From assembly GCA_944326765.1 (NCBI GenBank), contig CALVFE010000008.1, positions 1 to 44,178 on the forward strand: a stretch of 44,178 nucleotides of DNA, written 5' to 3'. Of this stretch, positions 7,978-15,902 are shown piece by piece. A program made the translations under genes and the position numbers. The DNA comes from an uncultured Elusimicrobiales bacterium (GTDB lineage Bacteria > Elusimicrobiota > Elusimicrobia > Elusimicrobiales > Elusimicrobiaceae). The stretch's first letter is position 1, and the number at the start of each line of letters is the position of its first letter. The notes under the pieces were generated by a model, which worked only from the letters and a program-made list of their open reading frames with translations, did not search any database and was not told the DNA's origin.

Positions 7978-8394
7978 TTAATGCGTGTTCCACGCTTTTC
8001 CGTAACTGTCTTCTTTATCGGTATTTACGAAAAAATCTCCATACCGCGGATCGGCCGGATCATTCACATAAGCCCAGCCTCCGGTTTTCGTAAAACACTC
8101 CTCAAAAGAACCGACTGAAACATGCGACGAAGGAGGATAACCCGGAATAGTAGCCTGTGGAATTTTTTCAATATATGCAGGCACCAAACTGGACAAATCA
8201 TCTGTAGGATAATTTCCTTGATGTTCGCCGTAATAAGCCGCAATCGCGCTTCTTACTTTGACTAATTTATGCTTGGTACTTCCTTCCTGTGCTTTATGCA
8301 CCAACACCATGAACTTCGGCACAGTAAACCCCAGCAACAGCGCAAACACCACTACCGTAATGAGAATTTCCGTTACCGTAAATCCTTTTCTCAT
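7978..8394 (-). CDS. Type II/IV pseudopilin (GspG/PilA-like)
   Basis: The product is about 138 residues, beginning Met-Arg-Lys-Gly followed by Phe-Thr-Val-Thr-Glu. This is a short class III leader cut after Gly, with the conserved Glu at +5. A hydrophobic helix of about 20 residues follows. The remainder is a short soluble head with only one Cys, a Pro-rich centre (near 85-95) and an Asp/Tyr/Gly-rich C-terminus, like small major pseudopilins. A GTG two codons upstream (8400) is in frame, but AGAGG is correctly spaced for the ATG at 8394. It sits 8 bases after an M20 dipeptidase gene and upstream of pilD. No assembly ATPase, platform protein or secretin is in the window, so its machine must be encoded elsewhere. 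Confidence 0.9.
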   Translation of the reverse strand: MRKGFTVTEILITVVVFALLLGFTVPKFMVLVHKAQEGSTKHKLVKVRSAIAAYYGEHQGNYPTDDLSSLVPAYIEKIPQATIPGYPPSSHVSVGSFEECFTKTGGWAYVNDPADPRYGDFFVNTDKEDSYGKAWNTH

Positions 8395-8402
8395 AGACAC
8401 CT

Positions 8403-9632
8403 CTACTTAAAATTTAATGAGATTAACGCAAAAACTTTGGCATCACCCAATGTATTTTTAATACTGGAATATTCATTAGGCTGATGCGCCAATTCGTCCA
8501 ATTTGGAATATACTACGGCCGGATAACCGGCATTACGCAAATAAGCGCCTACCGTACCGCCGCCTACTCCCATGGCCCGGGGCGTATTTTTATAGACGGC
8601 TTTCACCGCCTCTTGCGTCAGTTTTACCACCGCTGCATTTTTATCGGTCGGCTTGGAATGTTCATTAATAACCGCTTCTGCTTTAATGGTTACCTTGAGT
8701 TGTTTTGCCACGGACTTACAAATTTTATCAATTTCCGCCAATACGTCGGCGTTTTTATAGCACGGCAGTACGCGGCAGTCTAAATAAAACACGTCCGTTC
8801 CCGGAATCGTATTTACATTCGGCACATTTGCTTCGCGCTTAGTCGGTTCAAAAGTGCTGCCGCTTTCGGGCGCGAACAATTTATCTTTCTTATTAAATTT
8901 CTTATATAGATCGCCCAGCTTCACCACCAGCTGCGCCGCCGCGCGATGGGCGTTAATTCCGCTGTGCGGAGTGGAAGCGTGCGTCTGCTTGCCTGAAACG
9001 GTAAACTTAACCCAAAGCATATTTTTCTCGGCGATTTCCACCATCGTTCCTTCTGGGTTGCCTCCGTCCGGCACGAGGAAGGCATCATGCTTGCCGAAGG
9101 TCTTAGCATGTTTTTTAAGAATGGCCTCAATGCCGTAAGTACTGCCGATTTCTTCATCGGCATTCAGTAACAAAGCGTAATTGCAAGGGGGGCGGACATT
9201 GCAATCCATCATTGCTTTTACCGCCAACAATCCGGATACCAAACCTTGTTGGTTATCTTCGGAACCGCGCCCATAGATTTTATCTCCTTTCACAACTGCT
9301 TTAAAAGGATCCGTTTTCCAGAGAGATAAATCCCCCGGCGGCACTACGTCTAAATGAGCCATTACCCACAAAGTTTTTGTTTTATCCTGCCCGTAATACT
9401 TGGCCACAATATTCGGGCGCGAGCCGGATTTGGATCGGGAATCTTTAATGGAAATCATATACAATTCATCAAAAGGCATCTCTTGGAGTACGGACATCAA
9501 ATACGCGGCTTTCGCATTTTCGCCATCGCCGCCGTTATGCGGCGAAACCGCCGGACACGCAATCATATGGGTTTGCAAATCAATAACTGTTTGTTTATAG
9601 GAATCTATTTTTTTAAATAATTCTTTCTGCAT
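8403..9632 (-). CDS. M20 family metallo-dipeptidase (ArgE/DapE type)
   Basis: This cytosolic di-zinc peptidase has 409 residues and no signal peptide. Ligand motifs are Ala-His-Leu-Asp near 93-96, Gly-Arg-Gly-Ser-Glu-Asp-Asn near 122-128 (bridging Asp) and Ala-Asp-Glu-Glu-Ile-Gly near 159-164 (catalytic and ligand Glu). Pro-Asp-Gly-Gly follows near 189, then a C-terminal His in Ala-His-Gln-Pro-Asn-Glu near 388. The inserted dimerisation domain with a His-Ala-Ser-Thr-Pro motif is present. Members of this group act as dipeptidases or N-acyl amino-acid deacylases; the exact substrate cannot be told. GGAGG lies upstream of the ATG. It is between the nif3-like gene (19 bases) and the pseudopilin (8 bases), so probably in one operon. 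Confidence 0.9.
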   Translation of the reverse strand: MQKELFKKIDSYKQTVIDLQTHMIACPAVSPHNGGDGENAKAAYLMSVLQEMPFDELYMISIKDSRSKSGSRPNIVAKYYGQDKTKTLWVMAHLDVVPPGDLSLWKTDPFKAVVKGDKIYGRGSEDNQQGLVSGLLAVKAMMDCNVRPPCNYALLLNADEEIGSTYGIEAILKKHAKTFGKHDAFLVPDGGNPEGTMVEIAEKNMLWVKFTVSGKQTHASTPHSGINAHRAAAQLVVKLGDLYKKFNKKDKLFAPESGSTFEPTKREANVPNVNTIPGTDVFYLDCRVLPCYKNADVLAEIDKICKSVAKQLKVTIKAEAVINEHSKPTDKNAAVVKLTQEAVKAVYKNTPRAMGVGGGTVGAYLRNAGYPAVVYSKLDELAHQPNEYSSIKNTLGDAKVFALISLNFK

Positions 9633-9651
9633 TTTTCCTCCGTCCGCCGGT

Positions 9652-10404
9652 TTAAAGCGGATTGGGTATATCTATAAATTCAGTTTTTACGTCAAAACGT
9701 TTCGCGACCAGCTCCATCAAAGCCAATACGCCGGGCTTTTCGGAATTATAATGCCCCAACGCAATACAATTTATCTTGCCTTCACGACACCATTCCTGGG
9801 CAGGTTCGTCCAGCGCGCCGGTAACATACAAATCCAGTTTCCGGGAAATTGCCTGCGGAATCATACTATAGGCACCGCCGCTGACCACGCCCACCGTTTC
9901 TATTTTAGAATCCCCATAGGCCAACACTTGGGCGTGGGCGGCGCAATAAGATTCCAAGGTTTCCGCTACCGCTTCCAAACGGGTCGGTTCCAAATAGCCG
10001 CAAAAACCGATTTCAGATCCGTGATATTCCCCGAACGGCTTAATCCGCTGCGCCCGCAAAGCCCGCATCAGACACGCATTATGTCCCACTACCGGGTGCA
10101 TATCCAACGGCAGATGATACCCGACCAAATTCAAATCATTCTTAAGCAAAAAAGAAATCCGTTCCCGGAACAAGCCGGTAATAGGCTGCTCCTGCCCCCA
10201 CAACAGCCCATGATGCACCACAATCATATCGGCGCCGGCAACTTTGGCTTTTCGAAATAATTCCAGCGAAGCCGAAACACCAAACACGATTTTCCCCACC
10301 CGTTCCGTACCCGACACCTGCAAACCGTTGCGGCTGATATCGGGAATCCGGGCACTGTTTAGATAGGTATCCAAAAAATGAATGACGTCTTCGCAATTAA
10401 CCAT
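9652..10404 (-). CDS. Nif3-like dinuclear metal centre protein (YbgI/YqfO family)
   Basis: The 250 residues resemble E. coli YbgI (247). The metal-ligand motifs are His-His-Gly-Leu-Leu-Trp near 63-68, a His-Leu-Pro-Leu-Asp segment followed by Gly-His-Asn-Ala near 97-109, and Gly-His-Tyr-Asn-Ser-Glu near 217-222. Members form hexameric toroids with two metals per subunit. They have been annotated as GTP cyclohydrolase I type 2, but the true role is unsettled. It begins 25 bases from the oppositely oriented amidase gene. The ATG has no Shine-Dalgarno sequence and lies six bases after an extended -10 element. Confidence 0.9.
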   Translation of the reverse strand: MVNCEDVIHFLDTYLNSARIPDISRNGLQVSGTERVGKIVFGVSASLELFRKAKVAGADMIVVHHGLLWGQEQPITGLFRERISFLLKNDLNLVGYHLPLDMHPVVGHNACLMRALRAQRIKPFGEYHGSEIGFCGYLEPTRLEAVAETLESYCAAHAQVLAYGDSKIETVGVVSGGAYSMIPQAISRKLDLYVTGALDEPAQEWCREGKINCIALGHYNSEKPGVLALMELVAKRFDVKTEFIDIPNPL

Positions 10405-10410
10405 AGAATT

Positions 10411-10420
10411 ATGTTATCAT
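10411..10420. promoter_or_regulatory. Overlapping divergent -10 elements of nif3-like and amidase genes
   Basis: The ten bases ATGTTATCAT are nearly palindromic (reverse complement ATGATAACAT). On the plus strand TG (10412-10413), T and TATCAT (10415-10420) form an extended -10 element nine bases before the amidase ATG at 10430. On the minus strand TG (10419-10418), A and TAACAT (10416-10411) lie six bases before the ATG at 10404. Only one polymerase could occupy the site at a time, so the two genes should compete. Neither start has a Shine-Dalgarno sequence. Confidence 0.5.
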
Positions 10421-10429
10421 TTTATAAGA

Positions 10430-12322
10430 ATGAAAAGAACCTTTTTTTTAGTACTTTTTCTCTTCTCATTTTGTGCGGCGGCACGCGGGGAAGATCTTCC
10501 TACCGCGCCTTATTTGCCCGCCCAAAAAGGTTCATCGCCTTCGCCGGCTCCTATTACGGTACAGTTCCCTTATGAGAAAATGACCGTAACCCGCGGGGCA
10601 AGCCATATCTTTTTATTCGGTCAAATTAATCTTCCCGCCCCGGTTGACTTGGATATCAACGGCGAAAAAGTACCCGTACACGAAAATGGAACCTTTATTG
10701 CTTTTTTGCCGGTCAAAAGCGGAGAATTTGAATTTGTATTGACCGCTTCCACCCCGCAGCAGACCCTGCAAGCGGTGCGGCGCATTATAGTACCGGGCGT
10801 CGATATTAAAGATTTTTCTGCAACGGCCGAATTTGATCCCGAAGAAGTTTTCCCGCAGACTCCGGTGGAACTGGTGCCCGGAGATGTAATAGGTCTGTAT
10901 GTGCGGGGTACCCCCGGCGCCGAGGTTGCTTTTACCCTCTCCGGATTGAAAGAAGCAAAAAATATACCCATGAAAGAAGATGTTTCCGCACCGGGAATGT
11001 ACCGCGCGAAATATCTTATTGACGCGGAGCAGAAACCCAAAACGGCGAAAGTTACCTACCGTATGAAAAACGGGCCGAATGGAACCGATGCCAAAATTAC
11101 GGCGCCCGCCCGAATTAAAGTATTGGATTTAGAAGATCCCTTTACCCGCGCCGAAGTGCTTTCCCCCGGCATAAAACTGCGTAAAATCCCTACCGCGCGA
11201 GAAAATTTGTATCCCTTTTACCGCGCCTACGGGGAAGTGCTTCTCAACGGACGAATGAACGGGCAGTATCGTATTGCCCTCAACGAGAAAGAATCCGCCT
11301 GGCTGGAAGAAAACCATTTAAAAACCTCTTTTTTCTCCGATTACCAGCCTAACCATGTTACTGACCTAAAAACGATTGCCTCGGCTGAAAAAACACGTCT
11401 GGTCTTTTCAGGCAGCCGCCAAATCCCCATTAGCATACACGAATTTAACGACCGTATGGAACTAACGTTGTACTACACCAGCGGATTTGATGAAAATTAC
11501 AGTTTTGATACCACCAGCCCGATCATTGATAATATCACCTGGTCTGAACCGGCGCGCGACACGGTGTTATTTAAGATTTACTTCAAGAAAGGAGCCTCCC
11601 TCTGGGGACACGCCTACGACTTTGAAGAAAACAACCTCGTAGTTGATTTGATGCACCCCCCCGTATTAACCTCTCAAAAAGACGCCCCGCTGAAAGGCGC
11701 CCGCATCTTATTAGACGCCGGGCATAGCCCCCGCCGCACCATTCCATACGATGGGGCAGTTGGCCCAACCGGGTATTTGGAATATGAAGCGAATCTGGCT
11801 CTGGCCGAAGAATTAAAACCCCTGCTGGAAAAAGCCGGAGCTACCGTTATTATGACGCGCAGCGGCCACAATCAGATGAGTTTACAAAAGCGCTATCAGC
11901 TGGCATTAAAGGAAAAAGCACATATTTTTGTGAGTCTGCACTATAATGCCTTGCCAGAAACACTTAATCCGCTCGCACGGGCGCGCGGTTATTCCGTATA
12001 TTACAATTATCCGCACAGTTTTCAGCTGGCACAATCGGTATATGACGCTTTTACCCGCCATGTTCCCATTGCAGATAACGGTATGATTGCCAATGATGTT
12101 CTATTTATTCCGCGGATCCCGCAAATGCCCAGTATTTTGGTGGAAAATGCCTATCTGATTCTGCCCGAACAAGAAGAAATGGCTAAAACGGCGGAGGGAC
12201 GTTCTGTTTTTGTACAGGCATTATATGAAGGAATTTTAAATTTTTATGGGGTCAATCCGACCGAAAAGAAAAAATCTTCCCGCCGCAATGCCTTTCAAAA
12301 ACCGGGAAGAACGGTTTTTTAA
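10430..12322 (+). CDS. N-acetylmuramoyl-L-alanine amidase (Amidase_3), secreted
   Basis: The enzyme cuts the amide bond between MurNAc and the stem peptide of peptidoglycan. The 630-residue protein starts with a signal peptide (Met-Lys-Arg, a Phe/Leu core, Ala-Ala-Arg-Gly near 20). About 400 residues of beta-rich sequence follow, possibly wall-binding or AMIN-like modules. The C-terminal Amidase_3 domain has zinc ligands His in Asp-Ala-Gly-His near 432, Glu in Leu-Glu-Tyr-Glu near 450 and His in Ser-Leu-His-Tyr-Asn near 503. The catalytic Glu is in Val-Glu-Asn-Ala near 571. The C-terminus is basic. I chose 10430 because the upstream in-frame ATG at 10382 lies inside the nif3-like gene and would mask the signal peptide. 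Confidence 0.93.
   Translation: MKRTFFLVLFLFSFCAAARGEDLPTAPYLPAQKGSSPSPAPITVQFPYEKMTVTRGASHIFLFGQINLPAPVDLDINGEKVPVHENGTFIAFLPVKSGEFEFVLTASTPQQTLQAVRRIIVPGVDIKDFSATAEFDPEEVFPQTPVELVPGDVIGLYVRGTPGAEVAFTLSGLKEAKNIPMKEDVSAPGMYRAKYLIDAEQKPKTAKVTYRMKNGPNGTDAKITAPARIKVLDLEDPFTRAEVLSPGIKLRKIPTARENLYPFYRAYGEVLLNGRMNGQYRIALNEKESAWLEENHLKTSFFSDYQPNHVTDLKTIASAEKTRLVFSGSRQIPISIHEFNDRMELTLYYTSGFDENYSFDTTSPIIDNITWSEPARDTVLFKIYFKKGASLWGHAYDFEENNLVVDLMHPPVLTSQKDAPLKGARILLDAGHSPRRTIPYDGAVGPTGYLEYEANLALAEELKPLLEKAGATVIMTRSGHNQMSLQKRYQLALKEKAHIFVSLHYNALPETLNPLARARGYSVYYNYPHSFQLAQSVYDAFTRHVPIADNGMIANDVLFIPRIPQMPSILVENAYLILPEQEEMAKTAEGRSVFVQALYEGILNFYGVNPTEKKKSSRRNAFQKPGRTVF
12297..12320. terminator. Probable bidirectional terminator overlapping the amidase stop codon
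   Basis: An 8-bp A/T-flanked stem (12297-12304 with 12312-12319, core CCG/CGG) is followed by TTTTTT on the plus strand and by T-rich sequence on the minus strand. It encodes the last amidase codons and lies about 22 bases beyond the stop of the convergent gene. The GC core is short, so efficiency is uncertain. Confidence 0.5.
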
Positions 12323-12340
12323 ACCCCTCGGTCACTCCGT

Positions 12341-12958
12341 TTAAAAACGCAACCCCGTACGCAGATGAACGGCGGCTTCCCATCGGGTGGAAAAATAAAA
12401 ATAAGTATTGCTGGGCGAAGTCAAAAGATAATTTCCCCTCAATTCTAACCCGCAAAACCATAAAGAACCGATATCTGTTTCTATACCCCAGCCAAACGTT
12501 AAATAAGGACTGGAAGAAGAATCCGTCCAATCCTCAAAATAATCTACTTCCCGGTATAATACGCCGCCGCCAATGAGCAGATAAGAACGCGGACTGGTCT
12601 GAGGAGTAAGCGTCACTTTACCCAGTCCCTCCAAATACCTTGATTGATAAGAATCCAAAGATTCTGCCGTTTTGATAGGACGAGCCAAAGAAGCGCCCAC
12701 CCCCAATGCGAACCAATCCCACACCCCATATAATACACGCAGTTCCGCACCGATTTCTCCCTTGGCTAATGACTGATCTACAAAATCCCGCAGCTCCGTC
12801 AGCGAACCGACTACTCCCGCCGAAATTTCCCAGCGGGAAAAAGATTGGCGGTGTAATAATTTTTCATCTGCATAATATTCTTGCGCGCGATAGATTTGGG
12901 AAAACGAAGAAGAACAACCTAACAGCAGCAACACGCCTACCAGTAAAATCCGTTTCAT
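12341..12958 (-). CDS. Outer-membrane beta-barrel-like protein, possible lipoprotein (205 aa)
   Basis: The N-terminus has a hydrophobic core followed by Leu-Leu-Leu-Gly-Cys-Ser-Ser-Ser near 15-21. That is a good lipobox, though Ser-Phe-Ser-Gln a little later could also serve signal peptidase I. The rest alternates aromatic, Gly and polar residues in short strands (for example Gly-Val-Gly-Ala-Ser-Leu, Gly-Gly-Gly-Val-Leu-Tyr) and ends in Leu-Arg-Phe. A C-terminal Phe is typical of outer-membrane barrels. I recognise no specific family; about eight strands would fit the length. The start lacks a Shine-Dalgarno sequence and sits eight bases after an extended -10 element. Confidence 0.7.
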   Translation of the reverse strand: MKRILLVGVLLLLGCSSSFSQIYRAQEYYADEKLLHRQSFSRWEISAGVVGSLTELRDFVDQSLAKGEIGAELRVLYGVWDWFALGVGASLARPIKTAESLDSYQSRYLEGLGKVTLTPQTSPRSYLLIGGGVLYREVDYFEDWTDSSSSPYLTFGWGIETDIGSLWFCGLELRGNYLLTSPSNTYFYFSTRWEAAVHLRTGLRF

Positions 12959-12966
12959 ATACTAAT

Positions 12967-12975
12967 ATTTTAACA
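12967..12975 (-). promoter_or_regulatory. Extended -10 promoter, predicted leaderless start of the barrel-like gene
   Basis: On the minus strand TGT followed by TAAAAT ends eight bases before the ATG at 12958. There is no recognisable -35 box and no ribosome binding site. Confidence 0.45.
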
Positions 12976-13131
12976 AGATCCCTTTTCCCTTTAAATAATG
13001 CAATTCGATTATCTTTTTCCTTTCTCTCGTCGTTTTCTGGATTATCCTTTCGGCACGACAATCTACAAACGGAGTCTTTTTTGTTTCTCCTTGCCCTCCG
13101 CAAAAAACCTTAACTCCAAAAAGTCAAAAAT

Positions 13132-13160
13132 AAAAACGCTCCGTTACCCGGAGCGTTTTT
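13132..13160 (-). terminator. Terminator of the second outer-membrane protein gene
   Basis: A perfect 12-bp stem (13132-13143 with 13149-13160, core CGCTCCG) has a 5-base loop and is followed on the minus strand by an ATTTTTG tract. It lies 22 bases after the stop at 13182. The remaining bases between 12976 and 13131 show nothing I can support. Confidence 0.9.
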
Positions 13161-13181
13161 TATTAAAAAAACTACTTTCTA

Positions 13182-13976
13182 CTAAATCCGCCAGCGCAAG
13201 CGGGCTGCTAAAAAGATTTCCGTTTTATCACCGTCTGCACTGTGGGTAGCAAATCCCAACAAACCGCTTAAATCTAGGTCGGAAGTAAGCACCCGGCTGT
13301 ACCCGCCCGCCAAACGGAGTGTCGTATCGCTGTCATCGCCGTCAAAACGTTTTCCCAAAAAGCCCAGGCTGGCTTCGGCATCGATAGAGCTTACCTCGTC
13401 CATATAGTATTTGCCCACGCCGCCCACATAAAAATCAGTGGCGCTTTTTCCCTGATCCGTACTGCCGATGAAATCCAAGGCCGCAAATCCGCCCCACGTC
13501 CATTCTTTATAAGATCGGGCTTCTTGGCCAACCATAGCTTTGACTCCGAAATCGGTCGAACCTTTGGCGACTCCGTCCGGATGATTATCCCACGGAGAAT
13601 CAAACAAAGAAGGACTGAGATGCGCGCTTAAATCCAGCAGTAATCCCCGATTGGCCAGGTTTTCAGAGGCGCGATACTTAACGCCAAAATCCGGGTCGGT
13701 TAAAGCCGTTTCGCTATAACCGCCGTCCATCTTCAAGTTAGCGATTCCCAGCGACCCATACACTTCCCACCGCGGATCCAATCCATAACGGAAGGTTTCT
13801 TTCAAAAGCCATTGTTTGGCGCCGTCTCCGCCCTGATAATTGTTGTCATAAGACAGTTCACTGTCTAACAGCATGCCTTTTTTCTGCAACATAAAAAAGG
13901 GATCTGTAGCAGACAACTGGGCAAAACTTGGCACAGCCAGCGCACTAAAAACGAGTACGGCAAATAATTTCTTCAT
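13182..13976 (-). CDS. Outer-membrane beta-barrel protein (264 aa)
   Basis: The protein has a clear signal peptide (Met-Lys-Lys, hydrophobic core, Pro-Ser-Phe-Ala-Gln near 16-20). The mature part has alternating amphipathic strands with many Gly, Tyr, Asp and Trp, typical of outer-membrane barrels, and ends in Leu-Arg-Trp-Arg-Ile. It resembles uncharacterised porin-like or autotransporter-barrel proteins; I cannot name the family. I place the start at 13976, where AAAGGAGG precedes the ATG. A longer frame to 14060 would cover the promoter. A canonical -35/-10 promoter, strong ribosome binding site and strong terminator suggest a highly expressed single gene. Confidence 0.8.
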   Translation of the reverse strand: MKKLFAVLVFSALAVPSFAQLSATDPFFMLQKKGMLLDSELSYDNNYQGGDGAKQWLLKETFRYGLDPRWEVYGSLGIANLKMDGGYSETALTDPDFGVKYRASENLANRGLLLDLSAHLSPSLFDSPWDNHPDGVAKGSTDFGVKAMVGQEARSYKEWTWGGFAALDFIGSTDQGKSATDFYVGGVGKYYMDEVSSIDAEASLGFLGKRFDGDDSDTTLRLAGGYSRVLTSDLDLSGLLGFATHSADGDKTEIFLAARLRWRI

Positions 13977-14003
13977 ACAACCTCCTTTGCATAAGATTAA
14001 GGA

Positions 14004-14033
14004 ATTATAATATTTTTCCTGAATTTTCGTCAA
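14004..14033 (-). promoter_or_regulatory. Canonical sigma70-type promoter of the outer-membrane protein gene
   Basis: On the minus strand TTGACG (14033-14028), an 18-base spacer and a perfect TATAAT (14009-14004) are followed by a leader of about 20 bases ending in AAAGGAGG. It is the strongest promoter seen in the window. Confidence 0.75.
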
Positions 14034-14076
14034 TTTTCCCTTTCTTCGACCTCTCCCCATTCTTTCCGCTCATCCG

Positions 14077-14108
14077 AAAAAAATCCCTTGACCAAAAGGC
14101 CAAAGGAT
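14077..14108 (-). terminator. Terminator of tRNA-Leu
   Basis: An 11-bp stem (14108-14098 with 14093-14083, two G-T pairs) around an AAAA/TTTT loop is followed on the minus strand by a run of T at 14082-14077. It begins 16 bases after the tRNA 3' end. Confidence 0.85.
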
Positions 14109-14123
14109 CTATTTTTAAAATCT

Positions 14124-14207
14124 TACCGGGGAAGGGACTTGAACCCTTAAGCCCGAAAGGGCAATGGTTTTTGAGACCATCCTGTATACCAATTCCAGCA
14201 CCCCGGC
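14124..14207 (-). tRNA. trnL: tRNA-Leu, anticodon CAA
   Basis: This 84-base class II tRNA has a 7-bp acceptor stem (GCCGGGG paired with CCCCGGT, a G-U pair at position 1-72). The anticodon stem is ATGGT/ACCAT with loop CTCAAAA, giving anticodon CAA, which reads UUG. A long variable arm (GCCC, loop, GGGC) and a T arm with GTTCAAGTC complete it. The CCA end is not encoded, so a CCA-adding enzyme is needed. It has its own extended -10 promoter and terminator. Confidence 0.96.
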
Positions 14208-14224
14208 ATAACTACTGTTTCTTT

Positions 14225-14233
14225 ATTTTAGCA
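14225..14233 (-). promoter_or_regulatory. Extended -10 promoter of tRNA-Leu
   Basis: On the minus strand TGC followed by TAAAAT ends 17 bases before the mature tRNA 5' end, predicting a short leader of about 10 bases for RNase P to remove. An AT-rich inverted repeat (14225-14231 with 14243-14249) overlaps it. Confidence 0.45.
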
Positions 14234-14289
14234 AATTTTTTTCTAAAATAAAATTTTTTCTATGCTGCCCGCAAACGTTCCTTCACACA

Positions 14290-15198
14290 TTAGAATTTTA
14301 ACATGGAAGTATATTCTTTTAAACGCTTATCAATATCGGGCTGAGTTAAATCCGCCAAACGATCTACGCTAAAGGATTCTATAGTAAAAGACGCCATCAC
14401 ATTGCCGATCATCATTGCCCGTTTGATCGCATTCAAACTGTTCCATTTTTTTAAACTGGCCAGATATCCGGTAAATCCGCCGCCGAAGGTATCCCCTGCG
14501 CCAGTTGTATCGTGTACATGTTCCAGGATATAAGGCGGCAGCTGAGCCAGGCCTTCTTGGCTGACCAGCATTGCTCCGTTGGATCCCAATTTAATGACGA
14601 CGTATTTAACGCCCTGATCCATCAATTTCCGCCCGGCCTTAATCAGGTTATATTCTCCGGTCAGCTGTCTGGCTTCGCTCTCATTTAAGAAAAAGACATC
14701 AATTCGTTTAACTACTTCCAGCAGTGCCTCTTTTTTGGAAGAAATCCAATAATTCATCGTATCACAAGCTACTAAAGAAGGATTCTTTACCTGATCCAAA
14801 ACGGACAGTTGAAGTTCCGGATTGATATTCGCCAAAAAAACCGCTTTGGCGTTTTTTTGTGCTTCACTTAAAACCGGATTAAAATTCTGAAACACATTCA
14901 AATCGGTAAACCGGGTAACGGCGGTATTAAAATCCTTATCATAGCTGCCGCCCCAATGAAAGGTTTTTCCTTCCCGCACTTCCAATCCTTCCAGATTTAC
15001 GCCGCGCTTAAGAAAAGGAGCCCGGTCTTGCTCGGAAAAATCAGTTCCGACTACGGCCACCACGCGAGGATTGGCAAAGTAACTGGCGCAAATGGAAGCA
15101 TAACTGGCCGCGCCGCCCAATACGCGCTGCACGCTGCCGTTTGCGTTTTCGACAGAATCAAAAGCCACAGATCCCACCACTAACACTTCATTATTCAC
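14290..15198 (-). CDS. PfkB/ribokinase family sugar or nucleoside kinase
   Basis: The 302-residue kinase carries the PfkB signatures: an N-terminal Gly-Gly-Ala-Ala near 28-31 (substrate lid side) and Asp-Thr-Thr-Gly-Ala-Gly-Asp-Thr-Phe near 230-238. The second Asp of the latter is the catalytic base and the Gly-Ala-Gly forms the anion hole. It is cytosolic and transfers phosphate from ATP to a sugar, nucleoside or related alcohol; the substrate cannot be read from sequence. The start is a GTG with AGGA upstream, three bases after the SurA_N gene, so it is last in the M23-bactofilin operon. Its role beside cell-wall genes is unexplained. Confidence 0.88.
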   Translation of the reverse strand: MNNEVLVVGSVAFDSVENANGSVQRVLGGAASYASICASYFANPRVVAVVGTDFSEQDRAPFLKRGVNLEGLEVREGKTFHWGGSYDKDFNTAVTRFTDLNVFQNFNPVLSEAQKNAKAVFLANINPELQLSVLDQVKNPSLVACDTMNYWISSKKEALLEVVKRIDVFFLNESEARQLTGEYNLIKAGRKLMDQGVKYVVIKLGSNGAMLVSQEGLAQLPPYILEHVHDTTGAGDTFGGGFTGYLASLKKWNSLNAIKRAMMIGNVMASFTIESFSVDRLADLTQPDIDKRLKEYTSMLKF

Positions 15199-15201
15199 GG
15201 T

Positions 15202-15885
15202 TTAATCCTGTAAAAAAGTTCTGATTTCCACTTCGTTGTTAAACTGATCAAAGAATCCCTGTTGAGCCGTTTGCATTTTGGTATCCATCAGCTGTTCGGC
15301 AAAATCCGCCTTGTTTTCATCGAAATCTTTCAGGCTGCCGTGCTGCACTTTGTATGCGTGTTTAATTTCTTCCGGCGTCAGTTTATAATAGGAATATAAC
15401 ACCCCGCGGAACCGGTCGGCCAGTTTTCCGCGGCGCAATTGATTTTCAAATTCGGCGGGGGTCATTCCCACATTTCGTTTCAAGGCATATTCATAAGCCG
15501 TTTTGTTAAACTGACCGTTTTGAGAGAAAAAGGGCGACGTCTGAATATCATAAGCCACTTCGTAATCGGATACTTCCAATCCGGCCTGACGGGCAGCCTG
15601 GTTAAGCACTTCTTCGCTAATCAGCGCAGCCAAAAACTGTTGACGCAAAAACTTCATTACATTTTCATCTACATCAACCCCCTGGTTACGCAAAGTGCGG
15701 GCACGTTCTTCGGTAACGCGGTAAAGCTCGCGGTACGAAATATCGGCAGATCCCACCTGCGCCACGGTGTTATTAAAATTTCCGCGGCGATAGGCGCTTG
15801 CTCCCAAATAAACGATGCTGCCCAAGAAAAACACCAGCGTAATGATAAGGATTATTTTTTTATGTTTAATTAAGAACGAAATCAT
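15202..15885 (-). CDS. Membrane-anchored SurA_N/PpiD-like chaperone fragment without a PPIase domain
   Basis: The 227 residues begin with a short basic cytoplasmic end and one membrane helix at about 11-32. A SurA N-terminal-like region follows (Val-Ala-Gln-Val-Gly, then Arg-Glu-Leu-Tyr), then helical segments up to a C-terminal helix. The topology is that of PpiD (an inner-membrane anchor facing the periplasm). The protein stops before any parvulin domain, and no parvulin motif is visible. It may be a holdase-type chaperone. It follows bactofilin by 17 bases with GGGAG upstream of its ATG and precedes pfkB by three bases. Confidence 0.75.
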   Translation of the reverse strand: MISFLIKHKKIILIITLVFFLGSIVYLGASAYRRGNFNNTVAQVGSADISYRELYRVTEERARTLRNQGVDVDENVMKFLRQQFLAALISEEVLNQAARQAGLEVSDYEVAYDIQTSPFFSQNGQFNKTAYEYALKRNVGMTPAEFENQLRRGKLADRFRGVLYSYYKLTPEEIKHAYKVQHGSLKDFDENKADFAEQLMDTKMQTAQQGFFDQFNNEVEIRTFLQD

Positions 15886-15902
15886 ATATCAGACTCCCGT
15901 GA

